Positions 23,845-34,974 of a stretch of DNA of 64,000 nt are shown in pieces. The translations under genes and the position numbers were made by a program. Source of the stretch: Epiperipatus broadwayi (taxonomy: Eukaryota > Onychophora > Udeonychophora > Euonychophora > Peripatidae). The notes below the pieces were generated by a model that did no database searches, had not been told where the DNA came from, and worked only from the letters and a program-made list of their open reading frames with translations. Position 1 is the first letter of the stretch; each line of letters begins with the position of its first letter. The DNA is taken from NCBI GenBank assembly GCA_028023455.1, contig JAQFVV010006208.1:9410963-9474962 (forward strand). Reading direction: 5' to 3'.

Positions 23845-24095
23845 TTGCAATATATATATTGCTTATAATAACTTCTTTCATATGCACTTTAATGCAAAAA
23901 ATTTTTTTAATAAAACTTCTTTATATTCCTGACAGTTTCAACTGCCCAGCAGTCTTCATCAGAGCTTTTTCAAACTTCCTCTCAGTTATTTTAAAAAGCA
24001 GAGGGAGTTTGAAAAAGCTCTAACGAAGACTGCTGCACAGTCAAAACTGTCGGGGAAATAAAGAAGTTTTATTATAAGCAATATATATGAATATA
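23845..24095. repeat. Family C foldback element
   Basis: Left arm (ATATATTGCTTATAATAA, CTTTAATGCAAAA, then the inverted hammerhead-like core) is mirrored by the right arm ending ATTATAAGCAATATAT. Arms are about 110 bases around a short loop near 23,975-24,000. The minus-strand core (23,936-23,962) is intact at CTGATGA/GAAA; the plus-strand core near 24,020-24,050 is broken (CTAACGA, AAAA). Confidence 0.75.
23922..23970 (-). ncRNA. Hammerhead-like motif, family C
   Basis: Minus strand CTGATGA, stem II GACUG...CAGUU, then GAAAC and UGUC. The catalytic boxes and stem II fit a hammerhead and ACUGU is nearly self-complementary for stem III, with C at H17. Helix I is weak (only about 2 bp: CU/AG), so I rate it hammerhead-like, not a secure ribozyme. 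Confidence 0.45.
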
Positions 24096-24099
24096 TGAA

Positions 24100-25325
24100 A
24101 AAATGCAAAGAATGTAAAGGAGAAGAATAAGAGTATATACATCTAATATATTGAAATATATTATATCTGACATGATCGTGGTAATATTATTTATGTATTA
24201 CACAATTTTATCAATTATAATTTATTTTTTTAGACTCATCATTTAAACATTGATCAGGCATGAAAGTTAAAAAAAATATTTTAATTTATATTATTAATAA
24301 ATAGAGGTTATAATGGATCTTATTAAATATATTATAGAAAGGATCTCAAATGCCATATTGATAGTCATACTTTCCACTTTAGCAGAGTTCATTAGTTGCG
24401 GCAACATGTGTTAAATTTTACATTTTGCCTTATGGGTAATTCTCATTTATGCATATTATCAATTAACCAAATGGTTAAGCTAATTGCTTAAGCAGTGCAA
24501 TATCATTGTTGAGTTTCTTGTAACCATAGCTATTGCTCAGTGCTCCATGAGATAACCATTTAAAGGATGAAGATTTGAACCTGGATTACTGGCATTAGCA
24601 TGATTGGTATTGGTTAATGATATCAGCTCATATAAATAAAAATGTCTGGTAAACTCAACTTTTTTAATTCATAATCTTATTTAATATTAGATGGTCGTGA
24701 TTGTGGTAGAGATATATCTAAATGTAAATAACTAATGATGCGCAAAAAATATTGCCGCTGCTCAGCTAACGTTACCACAAACAGGCTTAGAGATAGTAAA
24801 ACCCTTCAGTTGGCTCATCATCAATTTTGATTGGGGTTAAAAGTTTACACCCCATTACAACTTATAAGGCTATCAAGATTTTTAAACTAATTTATAGTCT
24901 CAAGTTGATAACCATCCACGCTAAAGGTTACTGAGAATTATTTTTTCTGTCATTGGCCGATGAAGAACTTGAGTTTTCTATATACAAAGACTTTACATAT
25001 TGCATTCAAACGTTAATAACTTTCTGTACATTGTCTTTTGAACTGGCAAAAATGGCACATTTATCAGCATTCTGTAAAATCAACCCCCCCCCCAAAGAAG
25101 TTCTTGTTTTCATTTTTAATCAGTTCAAATTAAAATTTCCATCATCAAATCTGTATTGTATCTATCTTAATCCCTGTAGGATTAAGCACCCAATAAAAAC
25201 TACCAAAAAAAAATAGCAGGTACACATTCTTGTTTAATTCATTTTCATTTCAATTGTCTCCAATTTTTCACCTGTAATAATAATAATACTTATTTCATCA
25301 TATAGAAACTATATAATGTGAATAA
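24100..25325. other. AT-rich stretch with unassigned 87-codon frame
   Basis: An open frame at 24,953-25,216 lacks a known domain and sits in AT-rich DNA, so I do not call it a gene. Nothing else recognised. Confidence 0.35.
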
Positions 25326-26049
25326 AGTTTAATAGACAACTAATTTCAAATAATGCCATAAATTTATTCTATTAACTGAATCAAATGCCTTGACCAAATC
25401 AATATAAAAATTATTCCTTTGTGCCTGACATTTTTAATGAATTGCCTGACAACCAAACCACGTCTAAAGTGCTTCTTAATTCTTCTCTAAAATCACGTCG
25501 AGTCTCGGGTACTATTGTCTATGATTGGAATCTACTCAACAAACTGTAGTGAATAGTAATGATATTCCCCAATAATTACTATAATTCTGTCTATTCCCTT
25601 TGATTTAAAGAATTGAAAAAATGGAAACATCTTTAAGATCAGGTGACCCATCTTCATGGGTCTATATATTCTTCAAAACTTCAAATATTGTTAAAATTAG
25701 CCTGACCAATATTTTAAAACTTCTCCAGATATATCATCTGGATCTGTAACCTTTTAATCTTTCCATTTTTAAGATTATAAAGAGCTCTTGAGACTTCTCC
25801 CCAAGCTGGATATCTTAATCCAAATCTAAATGAATAAGCAAAATGAATATACTATTAAAAGTTGTCATCTCATTTCTTATATCGTTATTCAAAAAAAAAA
25901 AGATCAAAGTATTCCTTTCTATCTGCTCAAAATATCAATGGTATCAAATATAAGAATGTGATTGCTGAAGTTAATAGGATTATGGTATCGATTCTGAGAA
26001 CCATATGTTGCTTTCAATGCTTCAAAAAAAGTCTAGAATAACCATCTTT

Positions 26050-26141
26050 TTTTTTATATGTCAAAGCGCTGACCGGGAAGTGAACCCAGGCCAGCTGCTT
26101 GGAAAGCAGCAATGCTAACCACTAGGCTACCAATGCTTGAC
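26050..26141 (-). repeat. tRNA-derived SINE inserted in the LINE
   Basis: Minus strand GTCAAGCATTGGTAGCCTAG, a GCTGCTTTCCAAGCAGC stem-loop in the anticodon-arm position, GGTTCACTTCCC and GCGCTTTGACAT with a T-run on the plus strand (A tail). It separates LINE blocks NDWW... and FFEALK..., which are adjacent in intact elements. Confidence 0.8.
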
Positions 26142-26521
26142 AAAAATGACAATCTTCATTCCAGTTTTAATCCACCAATCATTTTTCAAACTTCCCTTCA
26201 ATCATTACCTTTCTACCTTCAGATCTCTATATTTACTATAAAGTTTCAAATTTAACTTATTATTCTATCAAGCAAAAAATGTCGTTTCCTTTTAATCAAA
26301 TCACTTATAACACGATGATTGTTAAAAAAAAAAAAACTGTGTTTCTTCTTTTTAGTGAATATCCATAAAACATTCCTTAAGAGAATTCCATACTTTAATA
26401 ACACTGCTGAAATTCAATATGCATCAATTTTCTTGTCAATCTGACTGAAATAATGTCTATTTTTTAATGGAATTACCATATTTATCTTGGAATATTTCCG
26501 GTGCATACTGCTATCTAAAAT

Positions 26522-26992
26522 AAATATCAAATTACCTCAAACATTAATACTTTTAAGATGGGCTATAACCTGTATCAAATGCGCCTTGAAATTTATAATA
26601 GTCAAACAATATCTTTATTTTGCCAATAGTTGTGATATAGGTTATAGCCTGTCTTAAAAGTATTTACATATACTTCCTGTGCACTTAATAAATAATTATA
26701 GCTCAAATGTTAAGAAATTTTCGGCTATGCCCTCTGTGAAATGAACATTTAGAGCATGCTGTCTAGTATTTCTTTGGACTACAGGCTGCAAAGATATTAA
26801 ATATTGTAACACAGACTAATTTCAAACAAAGTATGTTCAAGCTCTCTGTTTGAATTAATCCATGTTTATTTACAACATGTAGTCCAAAAAGGTACCTTTT
26901 TAAATTAGCTGTTTTGAGATTGCAGGCTCCAAATGTTTATTTCACAGAGTGTGTAGTTGAAAATTTCTTAACATTTGAGGTAATTTGGTATT
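26522..26992. repeat. Nested foldback element in the LINE
   Basis: Outer arms AAATATCAAATTACCTCAAA and TTTGAGGTAATTTGGTATTT pair. Inner segments pair too: ATACTTTTAAGATGGGCTATAACCTGTATC with the reverse complement near 26,640, and TTAAGAAATTTTC with GAAAATTTCTTAA. A middle portion with ACATGTAGTCCAAA pairs with TTTGGACTACAGGC. No coding content. Confidence 0.7.
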
Positions 26993-28019
26993 TACTGTGG
27001 AATGTGCTAATCTATTATCTGTCTTATAATCTGTGCTAGTAAGTGCTTACGGAATGTAAACTTCTCTTGCATTCTGGTTTCTAACTACAATATAATTTAT
27101 TAAATACCATTGTTTGAGTGAGGATGCAACCATGTTCTTTTATATTTTTTTCTGCTAAGAAGTGTGTTTGTGGTAGTTAAACCATGTGTAATGCAAATAA
27201 TTAACAATAACAAACCATTTAAATAACTTTTGGTCAAAGCCTGCTATTTTTACCAATATGGGTATTAACATCTCCAGGAAAAAGAAATTGACATTTTAAT
27301 GATATTATTGTAATTATACTATCCATCAAGAAATAAAAGCATTCTTTCTCCAAATTCTATGAATCTATCATTGGAGCATAGACACTAACAAAAACATTAG
27401 CGTTATTACTTGAAGAAGCTTTAATACCACTAGCCTTTCATTGATGCAACAGGAAAATCCTACAGTAGAAGATATTAAATTAGACCACAGCAAATCCAAT
27501 TCAATGCATTCTTCTTTTACTGAATGACCATACTAACCAAAATAAACTTGTATCCATCTATCTATTCAATTGAATTTCCTATCTACGATGAGTTTCATTA
27601 AGAGCAATTATATCAATCTTAAATATTAAAAACTCCTCAGTCATGAGGGTTATTTCTTCATTCTGATCTTGAAGAGTTTGTATCAAGTAAAGTTCACAGA
27701 TTCCATGCATCTATATTTAGAAAAACAATAAATTTATAATAGTTTTGATATGACCATTTCTTCCTGCTTTACCGTTACTATTAATATTAGACCTATTTTT
27801 AGATTTCCATTTTTTGGGCCTTTCCACTTCCATTTCACTTCCACAGTAGATGGGGGAACCTTAAATAGAATTGCTTAAACATGAAATGTTTGCCAACTGA
27901 ATATCCTGTCTCACTCAAATCTAATTCCACATTGATTGGTTAGTGATCGTACTGTCTCAAACAAAGATTACGATAAAGAACTGCCAGTCCACTAAGCCTG
28001 CTGTGATCATTAGTTTTTT

Positions 28020-28660
28020 AATTTTAGAGCAATTGATCTAAAAGAGGGGGGGGTATTGGGATCAAAAATGTTGTGTGTGTAGTTAAACAATATCAATGCT
28101 GTTGTGCAATTCCATTCTGACTGTTAAAATATGGAGATATGCAATGCCATAAGAGGTTCATAATGACCAGGCCTTACAGTAATGTAAATGATTGAAAGAA
28201 GCAAAAGATAGAAAGTAAAAGACAGTTTGCATAGGAAACAGTACTTTTGATGAACCAACATCCTATTTTACATTGCAGCAAGAACTCTTGGGTCAGGCAC
28301 TGTTTGTTTATTGTTTACAGTTGGCCTTCATATCTTAAGAGTCACTTTACTATTTACTATCTGTGGAGAGTGTCAATAATCTGTTCCTTTAAGTAAATCA
28401 TTATTGAAATAGATGATTCGAAATTTATCAGAAATTTATTTCAGGTGTATTTTTGTTGCATCAGGTTTACTTTATCTACTGTTATAATACTTTCTACACA
28501 TTGCAATGATGCAAAAGGGTTTATCCCATTTTTTGATGTTTGTAAGAAGAGATCCATATTAAAGAATTAAACCTATCTTTAGTATATACTTTATATACAT
28601 ATATATTCATATGAATATTTTCATGAGCTTCAGATATAAAAGACATGTCTTGCAGGTTCA
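28020..28660. other. AT-rich stretch
   Basis: G-run near 28,045 and a GTGTGTGT tract near 28,070; no gene or named repeat recognised. Confidence 0.35.
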
Positions 28661-28665
28661 TCTGT

Positions 28666-28779
28666 GTAAGATTTTAATTAAAAACTCCGTTTCAACTTGA
28701 TCACACAAGCCCTCAATGTCCCAGTTGTTGACTTGTGTAAACAAGTCAAAATTTGGGAATTTTTAATTAAAATCTTATA
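28666..28779. repeat. Small palindrome
   Basis: GTAAGATTTTAATTAAAAA on the left mirrors TTTTTAATTAAAATCTTATA on the right, with weaker pairing inside (ACTTGTGTAAACAAGT at the centre right). Confidence 0.6.
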
Positions 28780-29020
28780 AGGATTCCCTTTGCATATATT
28801 TAAATATTTGTCGCATATTTTTTCTATCATACTCACACAACCCACTTGCTATGATTATGAGAAAATAAAACTTCTCAAAAGCATTCAACCAATTAATATT
28901 ACAATTTGTACTTAGCTTCACAATTGTCTGTGTTTTAACACATTTAGATATATTACTTGTTTAATTGGGAAGTCTATGTTTTTCTTAGTTTTGATGTACT
29001 TCATATACATACGTTTACTA

Positions 29021-29430
29021 TGAGCATTGCCAATTGCTCAACAAGCTTTGTGATAAGTGCTTAGCCAGAGAAAGCATTTAAAATATCTCTGTCAGGTACC
29101 CTCCCCCCAAATCTCTAACCATGGTTTCATCCTTTGGCACTCCTCAGAGAGGTGCTAGGGTAGGTTCAGACACTAGATCTAAAAATACCAACCCAAGGCC
29201 AGCATTTATCTAAAAGTAATCCACTCAATAGATAACTTTTAGATAAATGCTGGCTTTGAGTTGGTATTTTTAGATCTAGTGTCTGAACCTATCCTAGTGC
29301 CTCTCTGAGGAATTCCAAAGCACAAAAGCATGGTCAGAGGTTTGGGGGGGGGTTCTGATAGAGATATTTTAAATGCTTTCTCTGGCTAAGCACTTATCAC
29401 AAAGCTTGTTGAGCAATTGGCAAATGCTCA
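29021..29430. repeat. 410-bp foldback element (family D)
   Basis: Almost the whole element is one palindrome: TGAGCATTGCCAATTGCTCA at the left mirrors TTGAGCAATTGGCAAATGCTCA at the right, with arms near 195 bases and the centre near 29,225. Arms contain ACACTAGATCTAAAAATACC and a C-run/G-run pair. The element shares its arms with the larger foldback at 38,402. The end TACAAGCTTAAGAGA and GGTCATGTGATCTATGACTC beyond 29,440 is also shared. Confidence 0.85.
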
Positions 29431-29489
29431 TTGTTTATATCTTACAAGCTTAAGAGAATTGGGTCATGTGATCTATGACTCTGTTTCTC

Positions 29490-30025
29490 CCATTCTGCTT
29501 CCTTTTAGAAATTTTATCCCTCAAAAGTGTAAGGTGCAATATGCCTTGGTATAAAATCCAAAGAGGATGACCCTAATAAGGCATAGTTGATAGTGAGTGA
29601 TCTTATTTTCTGGTATCTTGTTTGATTCCAAATGTAATTTTTTTTTTAAAAAGTGAGTAAAGTGAAAATAGGTGAATCATTGCCAAATTATTATTGGCTC
29701 AGGTAAAACATAAAATGTGAAATTCATACCATGATGACACTCTATTTTTCATTAGACTAAGCATAAAAATGGTTACAGAGAGAGAAGCAGGCTTCCTTCC
29801 GGTTTATAGCATAGGCCAAGCTTCACCATTGCCTGCATTTTTTCACATTTAGACATGTGAAGTACAGTAATAAAAAAATTTGCCAATTCGTTTTTTTAAA
29901 GATCAATCAATTTTATATACCAATTTCTCAAAATATCTTCCAATAATATTTTTATTGCGGTATTATTTTTTCATAATCGCTAAACTTTCTCGAAGATAAA
30001 TTCACGTGAGCTATCATTCTGTTTA
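29490..30025. other. AT-rich stretch
   Basis: No gene or repeat recognised between the two foldbacks. Confidence 0.35.
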
Positions 30026-30033
30026 GAATTCTT

Positions 30034-33000
30034 GGTACTTGGGTATTTTTCCTGCAACCAAGGAAAGATAGGAGGACTTTTCACATTCGTATCAATACAC
30101 TGCTAACTTTTTAATGTTGTTATTTTGGCAACATCAAATATTAGAAAAACATTAGAAAGTTAGCAATGCTTTGATACGAATGTGAAAAGTCATCCTATTT
30201 TTCCTTGGTTGCAGAAATAATACTCAATACAGTTTTACAAAGACAAAAAAAATAAAAAATATTACATGAGATAAACACGTATTTATGAATTCTACACGGA
30301 CGCAAGCTAACTTTTGACACTTACTTAATTTGATCAATTTCAACAAAAAAAATGTGGTCCGTGTTGCAGGAGGAAAAAAAAGCCAACATAAATATATATT
30401 TTTATAAAAGTAAATATATTCTATGAAATATATACTTACGCAGACGATTCTTGCATACAAAATGGTGATGGTCAGTAGCAACCCCCCCCCCCCAACGTCC
30501 TTCCTCCTTCTCCGAAAAAGTTGTCGAACAAGTGATTGACCAGTACATGCTCTAAATGGAATACTGCCAGGCAATCTAATTTTTCGAATAAACAAATAAG
30601 TCCTTCTATCTTTCCTTGATTGCAGAAATAATACTCAATACAGTTTTACAAAAACAAAAAAAATATTATATGAGATATACACGTACTTTTACAAATTGTA
30701 CACGGACACAAACTAACTTTTGATGCTTACTTAATTCGATCAATTTTTAAAAAAAAAAATACGTGGTCTGTAAAAAAAAAAAGCCAACATAAATATATTT
30801 TTATAAAAGTAAAAAAGAAAAAATATTCTATGAAATATACACTTATGCAGACGATTTTTACATACAAAATGGCGATTGTCAGTAGTACCCCCCTTCCCCC
30901 CGTCCTTCCTATTTCTCCGAAAGATTTGTGGAACAAGTGATTGCCCAGTACATGCTCTAAATGGAATTCTGCCAGGCAATCTAATTTTTGGAATAAACAA
31001 ATAACAAAGTCAACGTCTTCATTCAATTACAATTAAATAATAAACTTTTAATTCAAAGATTCAAAAACGCAGAAGTCAGTCAATAACCAAGTTGAAATTG
31101 GAAAAAAAAAACACAGAAGTAAATAATGCATTTGAAATTAAAAATGTTAAACCAAATTCACAATAATAACAAATGGTAAGTTTAAAATGTACAAACAACA
31201 AACTTTTGAATCAGAAAAAAAATACCAAAATGTCCAAAAAAGCACCTATATAATAGTTTCGGTTGACACGTTTCAAAGCACGTTTTGTGCCCGTTCAAAA
31301 ACACGTTTTTTGACGAGGAAAAAAACTCAAATCGCAAGGGTTTATTTAATGTTCGCAACATTATGCCTTTATCGCGTATGTAAAAAGTCGTCCTATCTTT
31401 CCTAGGTTGCAGGAATAATACCCAAGTACCGAATTCTCCTTAACTCTTATACTGCATGACTCGTCTAAAAACGAGAAGATTTGACATCACTCTAAATCGG
31501 CTACTTTTTATCCCACGTATACATATGATACGTCATTAGAAAGAAAATCAAAAGTTCTGTAAGATGGTGCCCTCTTCAGAATAAATTTACAAGTAAAAAA
31601 TCAATAAAAATGACCATATATGTCAAACAAAACCAAAGCACCGCCTCCTCACTAACATTTTTTGAATCTTATTGGCTGTCCCACTTTTGTCAGAAAGGGA
31701 AATGGCTGCCAAAAAGTAAAAAGTTACGTTCATTTTGATTTTTATTACGAAAATGATAAACGAATGTTTACAACATTTTAAACAATATTTGAATTGAATT
31801 ACAAATTATTATTGATAAAATAATACTAAAAATCAAATTATTTTAGAAAAATAGTTAAGATATTACCAAGAATTATTTATTTATTGCTACATATTGATCG
31901 TAACGTTAAAGTGAAAAAAAAAAGATTGCATCAGGTTGAATAGCGGTTACTTTTATTTCACCGCAATTGAATATTTTTTAAATTATAAATCAAATTTTAT
32001 TTTTGAAAAGATTTTCGTTTGCTTTCGTAATCTGCCAATTCAGTAATATACTTTTTACAAACGAAACTAACGTATTTATATTATTAAAAGTGATCTATTT
32101 TAACAATAGATTTTGTTAAAGTTGTGAGTTGGCCAATTACAAGTTTTGATTTTTAACTCATTCGGCCAATTATATAATCATCGTTCAAAGGGTTAATACT
32201 TTCACTTAGTGAGAAATTAAACTCGTCGTTCTAAAATATTTACATTCTACTATAATAAGATTTTTTTATTTATAGAAATCGTATTCGTTAAAAATTCTGT
32301 TGCTATCATTTTATTTTTATTTTTTAAAAAAATATTTACTTGGGTATTATTCCTGCAACCTAGGAAAGATAGGACGACTTTTTACATGCACAATAAAGGC
32401 ATAATGTTACAAACATTAAATAAATCCTTGCAATTTGAGTTTTTGTCCACATCAAAAAACGTGCTTTTGAACATGCACAAAACGTGCTTTGAAATGTGTC
32501 AACCAAAACTATTATATAGGTGCTTTTTTGGACATTTTGGTATTTTTTTTCTGATTCAAAAATTTGTTGTTTGTACATTTTAAACTTACCATTTGTTATT
32601 ATTGTGAATTTGGTTTAACATTTTTAATTTCAACTGCATTATTTACTTCTGTGTTTTTTTTCCCAATTTCAACTTGGTTAATGACTGACTTCTGCATTTT
32701 TGAATCTTTGAATTAAAAGTTTATTATTTAATTGTAATTGAATGAAGACATTGACTTTGTTATTTGTTTATTCCAAAAATTAGATTGCCTGGCTGAACTC
32801 CATTTAGAGAATGTACTGGCCAATCACTTGTTCCACAAATCTTTCGGAGGAGGAAGGACGGTGGGAGGGGGGTACTACTGACAATCGCCATTTTGTATGC
32901 AAGAATCGTCTGCATAAGTGTATATTTCATAGAATATTTTTTCTTTTTTACTTTTATAAAAATATATTTATGTTGGCTTTTTTTTTATGGACCACATTTT

Positions 33001-33685
33001 TTTTTTTTAAATTGATCGAATTAAGTAAGCATCAAAAGTTAGTTTGTGTTCGTGTACAATTTGTAAAAGTACTTGTATATCTCATATAATATTTTTTTTG
33101 TTTTTGTAAAACTGTATTGAGTATTATTTTTGCAACCAAGGAAAGATAGAAGGACTTATTTGTTTACTCGAAAAATTAGATTGCCTGGCAGTACTCCATT
33201 TAGAGCATGTACTGGTCAATCACTTGTTCGACAACTTTTTCGGAGAAGGAGGAAGGACGGTGTGTGTGTGGGGGGGTTGCTACTATCGCCATTTTGTATG
33301 CAAGAATCGTCTGCATAAGTATATATTTCATAGCTTTTTTTTTCCTCCTGCAACACGGACCACATATTTTTTTTTGTTGAAATTGATCAAATTAAGTAAG
33401 TGTTAAAAGTTAGCTTGCTTCCGTGTAGAATTCATAAATATGTGTTTATCTCATATAATATATATATTTTTTTGTCTTTGTAAAACTGTATTGAGTATTA
33501 TTTCTGCAACCAAGGAAAAATAGAATGACTTTTCACATTCGTATCAAAGCATTGCTAACTTTTTAATGTTTTTCTAATGTTTGACGTTGCCAAAATAACA
33601 ACACTAAAAAGTTAGCAGTGTATTGATACAAATGTGAAAAGTCCTCCTATCTTTGCTTGGTTGCAGAAATAATACCCAAGTACCC
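30034..33685. repeat. 3.65-kb composite foldback
   Basis: The left arm (30,034-31,430) is the reverse complement of the right arm (32,336-33,685), around a 0.9-kb unique loop. Outer ends are GGTACTTGGGTATT and AATACCCAAGTACC. Each arm also carries inverted ends of its own: TACTTGGGTATT, CTGCAACC and AAGGAAAGATAGGA at one side and the mirror at its inner side. So the whole looks like two copies of a transposon in opposite orientation. Each arm holds a tandem pair of a roughly 400-base unit (30,213-30,605 and 30,615-31,005 in the left arm). Short frames here are translations of the repeat. No transposase seen; element class unknown. Confidence 0.85.
31431..32335. other. Unique loop of the 3.65-kb foldback
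   Basis: About 900 bases of AT-rich DNA without an open frame of note. Nothing identifies it as a transposase gene; it may be the original genomic sequence between two inverted insertions. Confidence 0.5.
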
Positions 33686-33689
33686 ATTT

Positions 33690-34190
33690 ACAATATCAAT
33701 TTTTTAGAATTTAGTTTTTATTCTTCATTATAAGCCTAACTCTTGCACGCCCCTCCTTTATTTACTGAACTTTCAATTTACACCCCTCCTTTATTTACTG
33801 AACTTTCAATTTCATTCTTTGTTCTCCATTAATTTGATCTAATGAAGGCTTACTTTTACCATACAAAATTTTATATTTTTTTTATCTTCATACTTGGCGT
33901 TTTATCAATAACCTATCTTTTTTAAAGGGAAAAGGGACTTCAATAGCTATTTGGTTCTGAAAATCTTATCTTTCTATGGAAATCAAACTAGTTAATCCTA
34001 TTAATTATTAAATTAAATTTTACTTTTTATTATAATTTTTATTATAATGTCTTTAAGGAATTATAATTTTGTGCTGTGCAGTTTAGTGCAGACTTCGAGT
34101 TATAAACTTGGAAACTAAAGATCTTATTATTCTTATATCTTCTCCTTTACTTTTTTTGCATTTCTTCTTATATTCATATAGAATACTTTT
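33690..34190. other. AT-rich stretch
   Basis: A short direct repeat (CCCCTCCTTTATTTACTGAACTTTC, two copies near 33,752-33,810) is the only structure seen. Confidence 0.45.
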
Positions 34191-34436
34191 TTATAAATCT
34201 CATATACACTTTAATGCAATTTTATTTTTCTAACAGTTTCAACTGTCCTGCAATCTTCATCAGAGCTTTTTATAACTTTCTTCTTCTTTTTTTTTTTTTA
34301 GGTGTTAATAAATATAAAAAGGAAGAAGGTTATAAAAAGCTCTGATGAAGACTGCAGGACAGTTGAAACTGTTAAAAAAATAAAGGAGGAGGAATTGTAT
34401 AAAAATTGCATTAAAGTGTATATGAGATTTATAGAA
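34191..34436. repeat. Family C foldback with hammerhead-like core in both arms
   Basis: ATAAATCTCATATACACTTTA at the left mirrors TAAAGTGTATATGAGATTTAT at the right. Each arm holds CTGATGA...stem II...GAAACTGT: minus strand at 34,237-34,263 and plus strand at 34,342-34,368. Both have complete core boxes; helix I is weak. A short loop separates the arms near 34,290. Confidence 0.75.
34335..34376 (+). ncRNA. Hammerhead-like motif, family C
   Basis: CTGATGA at 34,342-34,348, stem II GACUG-CAGGA-CAGUU and GAAA at 34,365-34,368, then CTGTT. The C11.1 position is T, consistent with CpG decay of an original CGAAA. Only about two helix I pairs next to the core are visible, so function is doubtful. 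The mirror motif lies at 34,230-34,270 on the minus strand. Confidence 0.42.
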
Positions 34437-34884
34437 AAGTAATATACTAAAGGTTTCTGGATTGAAGCATAACTTGGTTCTTCTGGCATTCTGGTGTCTT
34501 GTTATTTCTTGGTCAACAATAACAATCAAATGATTATTTAGTTGCTATTATCAAGATAATGGTTTTATCAATATAAAAATATTGAAATGAAACCCTCTAA
34601 GTTGAAAAATATTGAAATGAATGGCATCTAAACTCAGTCAAAGTTGTGAGGAAAAGAGATAATAATAAAAGCATAACAATAAAATGATGAAGATTACATC
34701 ATTTTACAATCATTTTTTTTTTTTTTTTTACAGTCAACACCGGTACCCAGATTGCTAAATCATCCCAGGGATTTTCATTCCTAGTTAATAATAACTATAC
34801 GCCTACACACCATACCGATAATTATTGGTTGACTGTGGACCAGCATAATGAACAGTCTTCTGTTTTAATAAAAAAAAAAAAACA

Positions 34885-34970
34885 AAGTTAACCTTCTTAG
34901 ATTCGAACCTAAGATCGTAACATAACAAGCAAAATCGTTAATTACTCTGGCCCAGAAACATTAACGAATA
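34885..34970 (-). repeat. tRNA-like sequence (SINE head or tRNA pseudogene)
   Basis: Minus strand has TGGGCCAGAGTAATTAACG (A-box-like) and CTTAGGTTCGAATCTAAG, a perfect 5-bp T-stem with a TTCGAAT loop. No complete acceptor stem was found. It differs from the common SINE family of this window. Confidence 0.5.
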
Positions 34971-34974
34971 TTGA

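Larger units (their letters stand above)
25330..27725 (-). pseudogene. APE-type LINE ORF2 remnant (endonuclease + reverse transcriptase)
   Basis: Reading the minus strand from 27,725 down, in broken frames. Endonuclease pieces come first: FLIFKIDIIALNETHRR and FVSVYAPM, then FFLGDVNTHIG (about 27,240-27,720). A linker follows with NDWWIKTGMK (about 26,170) and FFEALKATYGSQNRYHNP (about 26,000). Reverse transcriptase comes last: EVSRALYNLKNGK (about 25,800), a decayed NYRGISLL-like block (about 25,560) and FYIDLVKAFDSVNRINLW (about 25,380-25,420). This order is that of animal LINE ORF2; the C-terminal type seen at 22,613 and 37,095 may be the same family. The gene is interrupted by a SINE (26,050) and a palindrome (26,522-26,992). 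Confidence 0.8.

Noticed and set aside
24953-25216. 87-codon frame starting MADEELEF
   Set aside because: The start looks gene-like but there is no domain, no splice context I can support, and the C-terminus ends in an A-run.
30224-33406. Open frames of 60-123 codons on both strands, similar to each other
   Set aside because: They are mirror and tandem copies within the 3.65-kb foldback; the peptides contain homopolymer-derived Phe/Lys runs and match no protein family I know.
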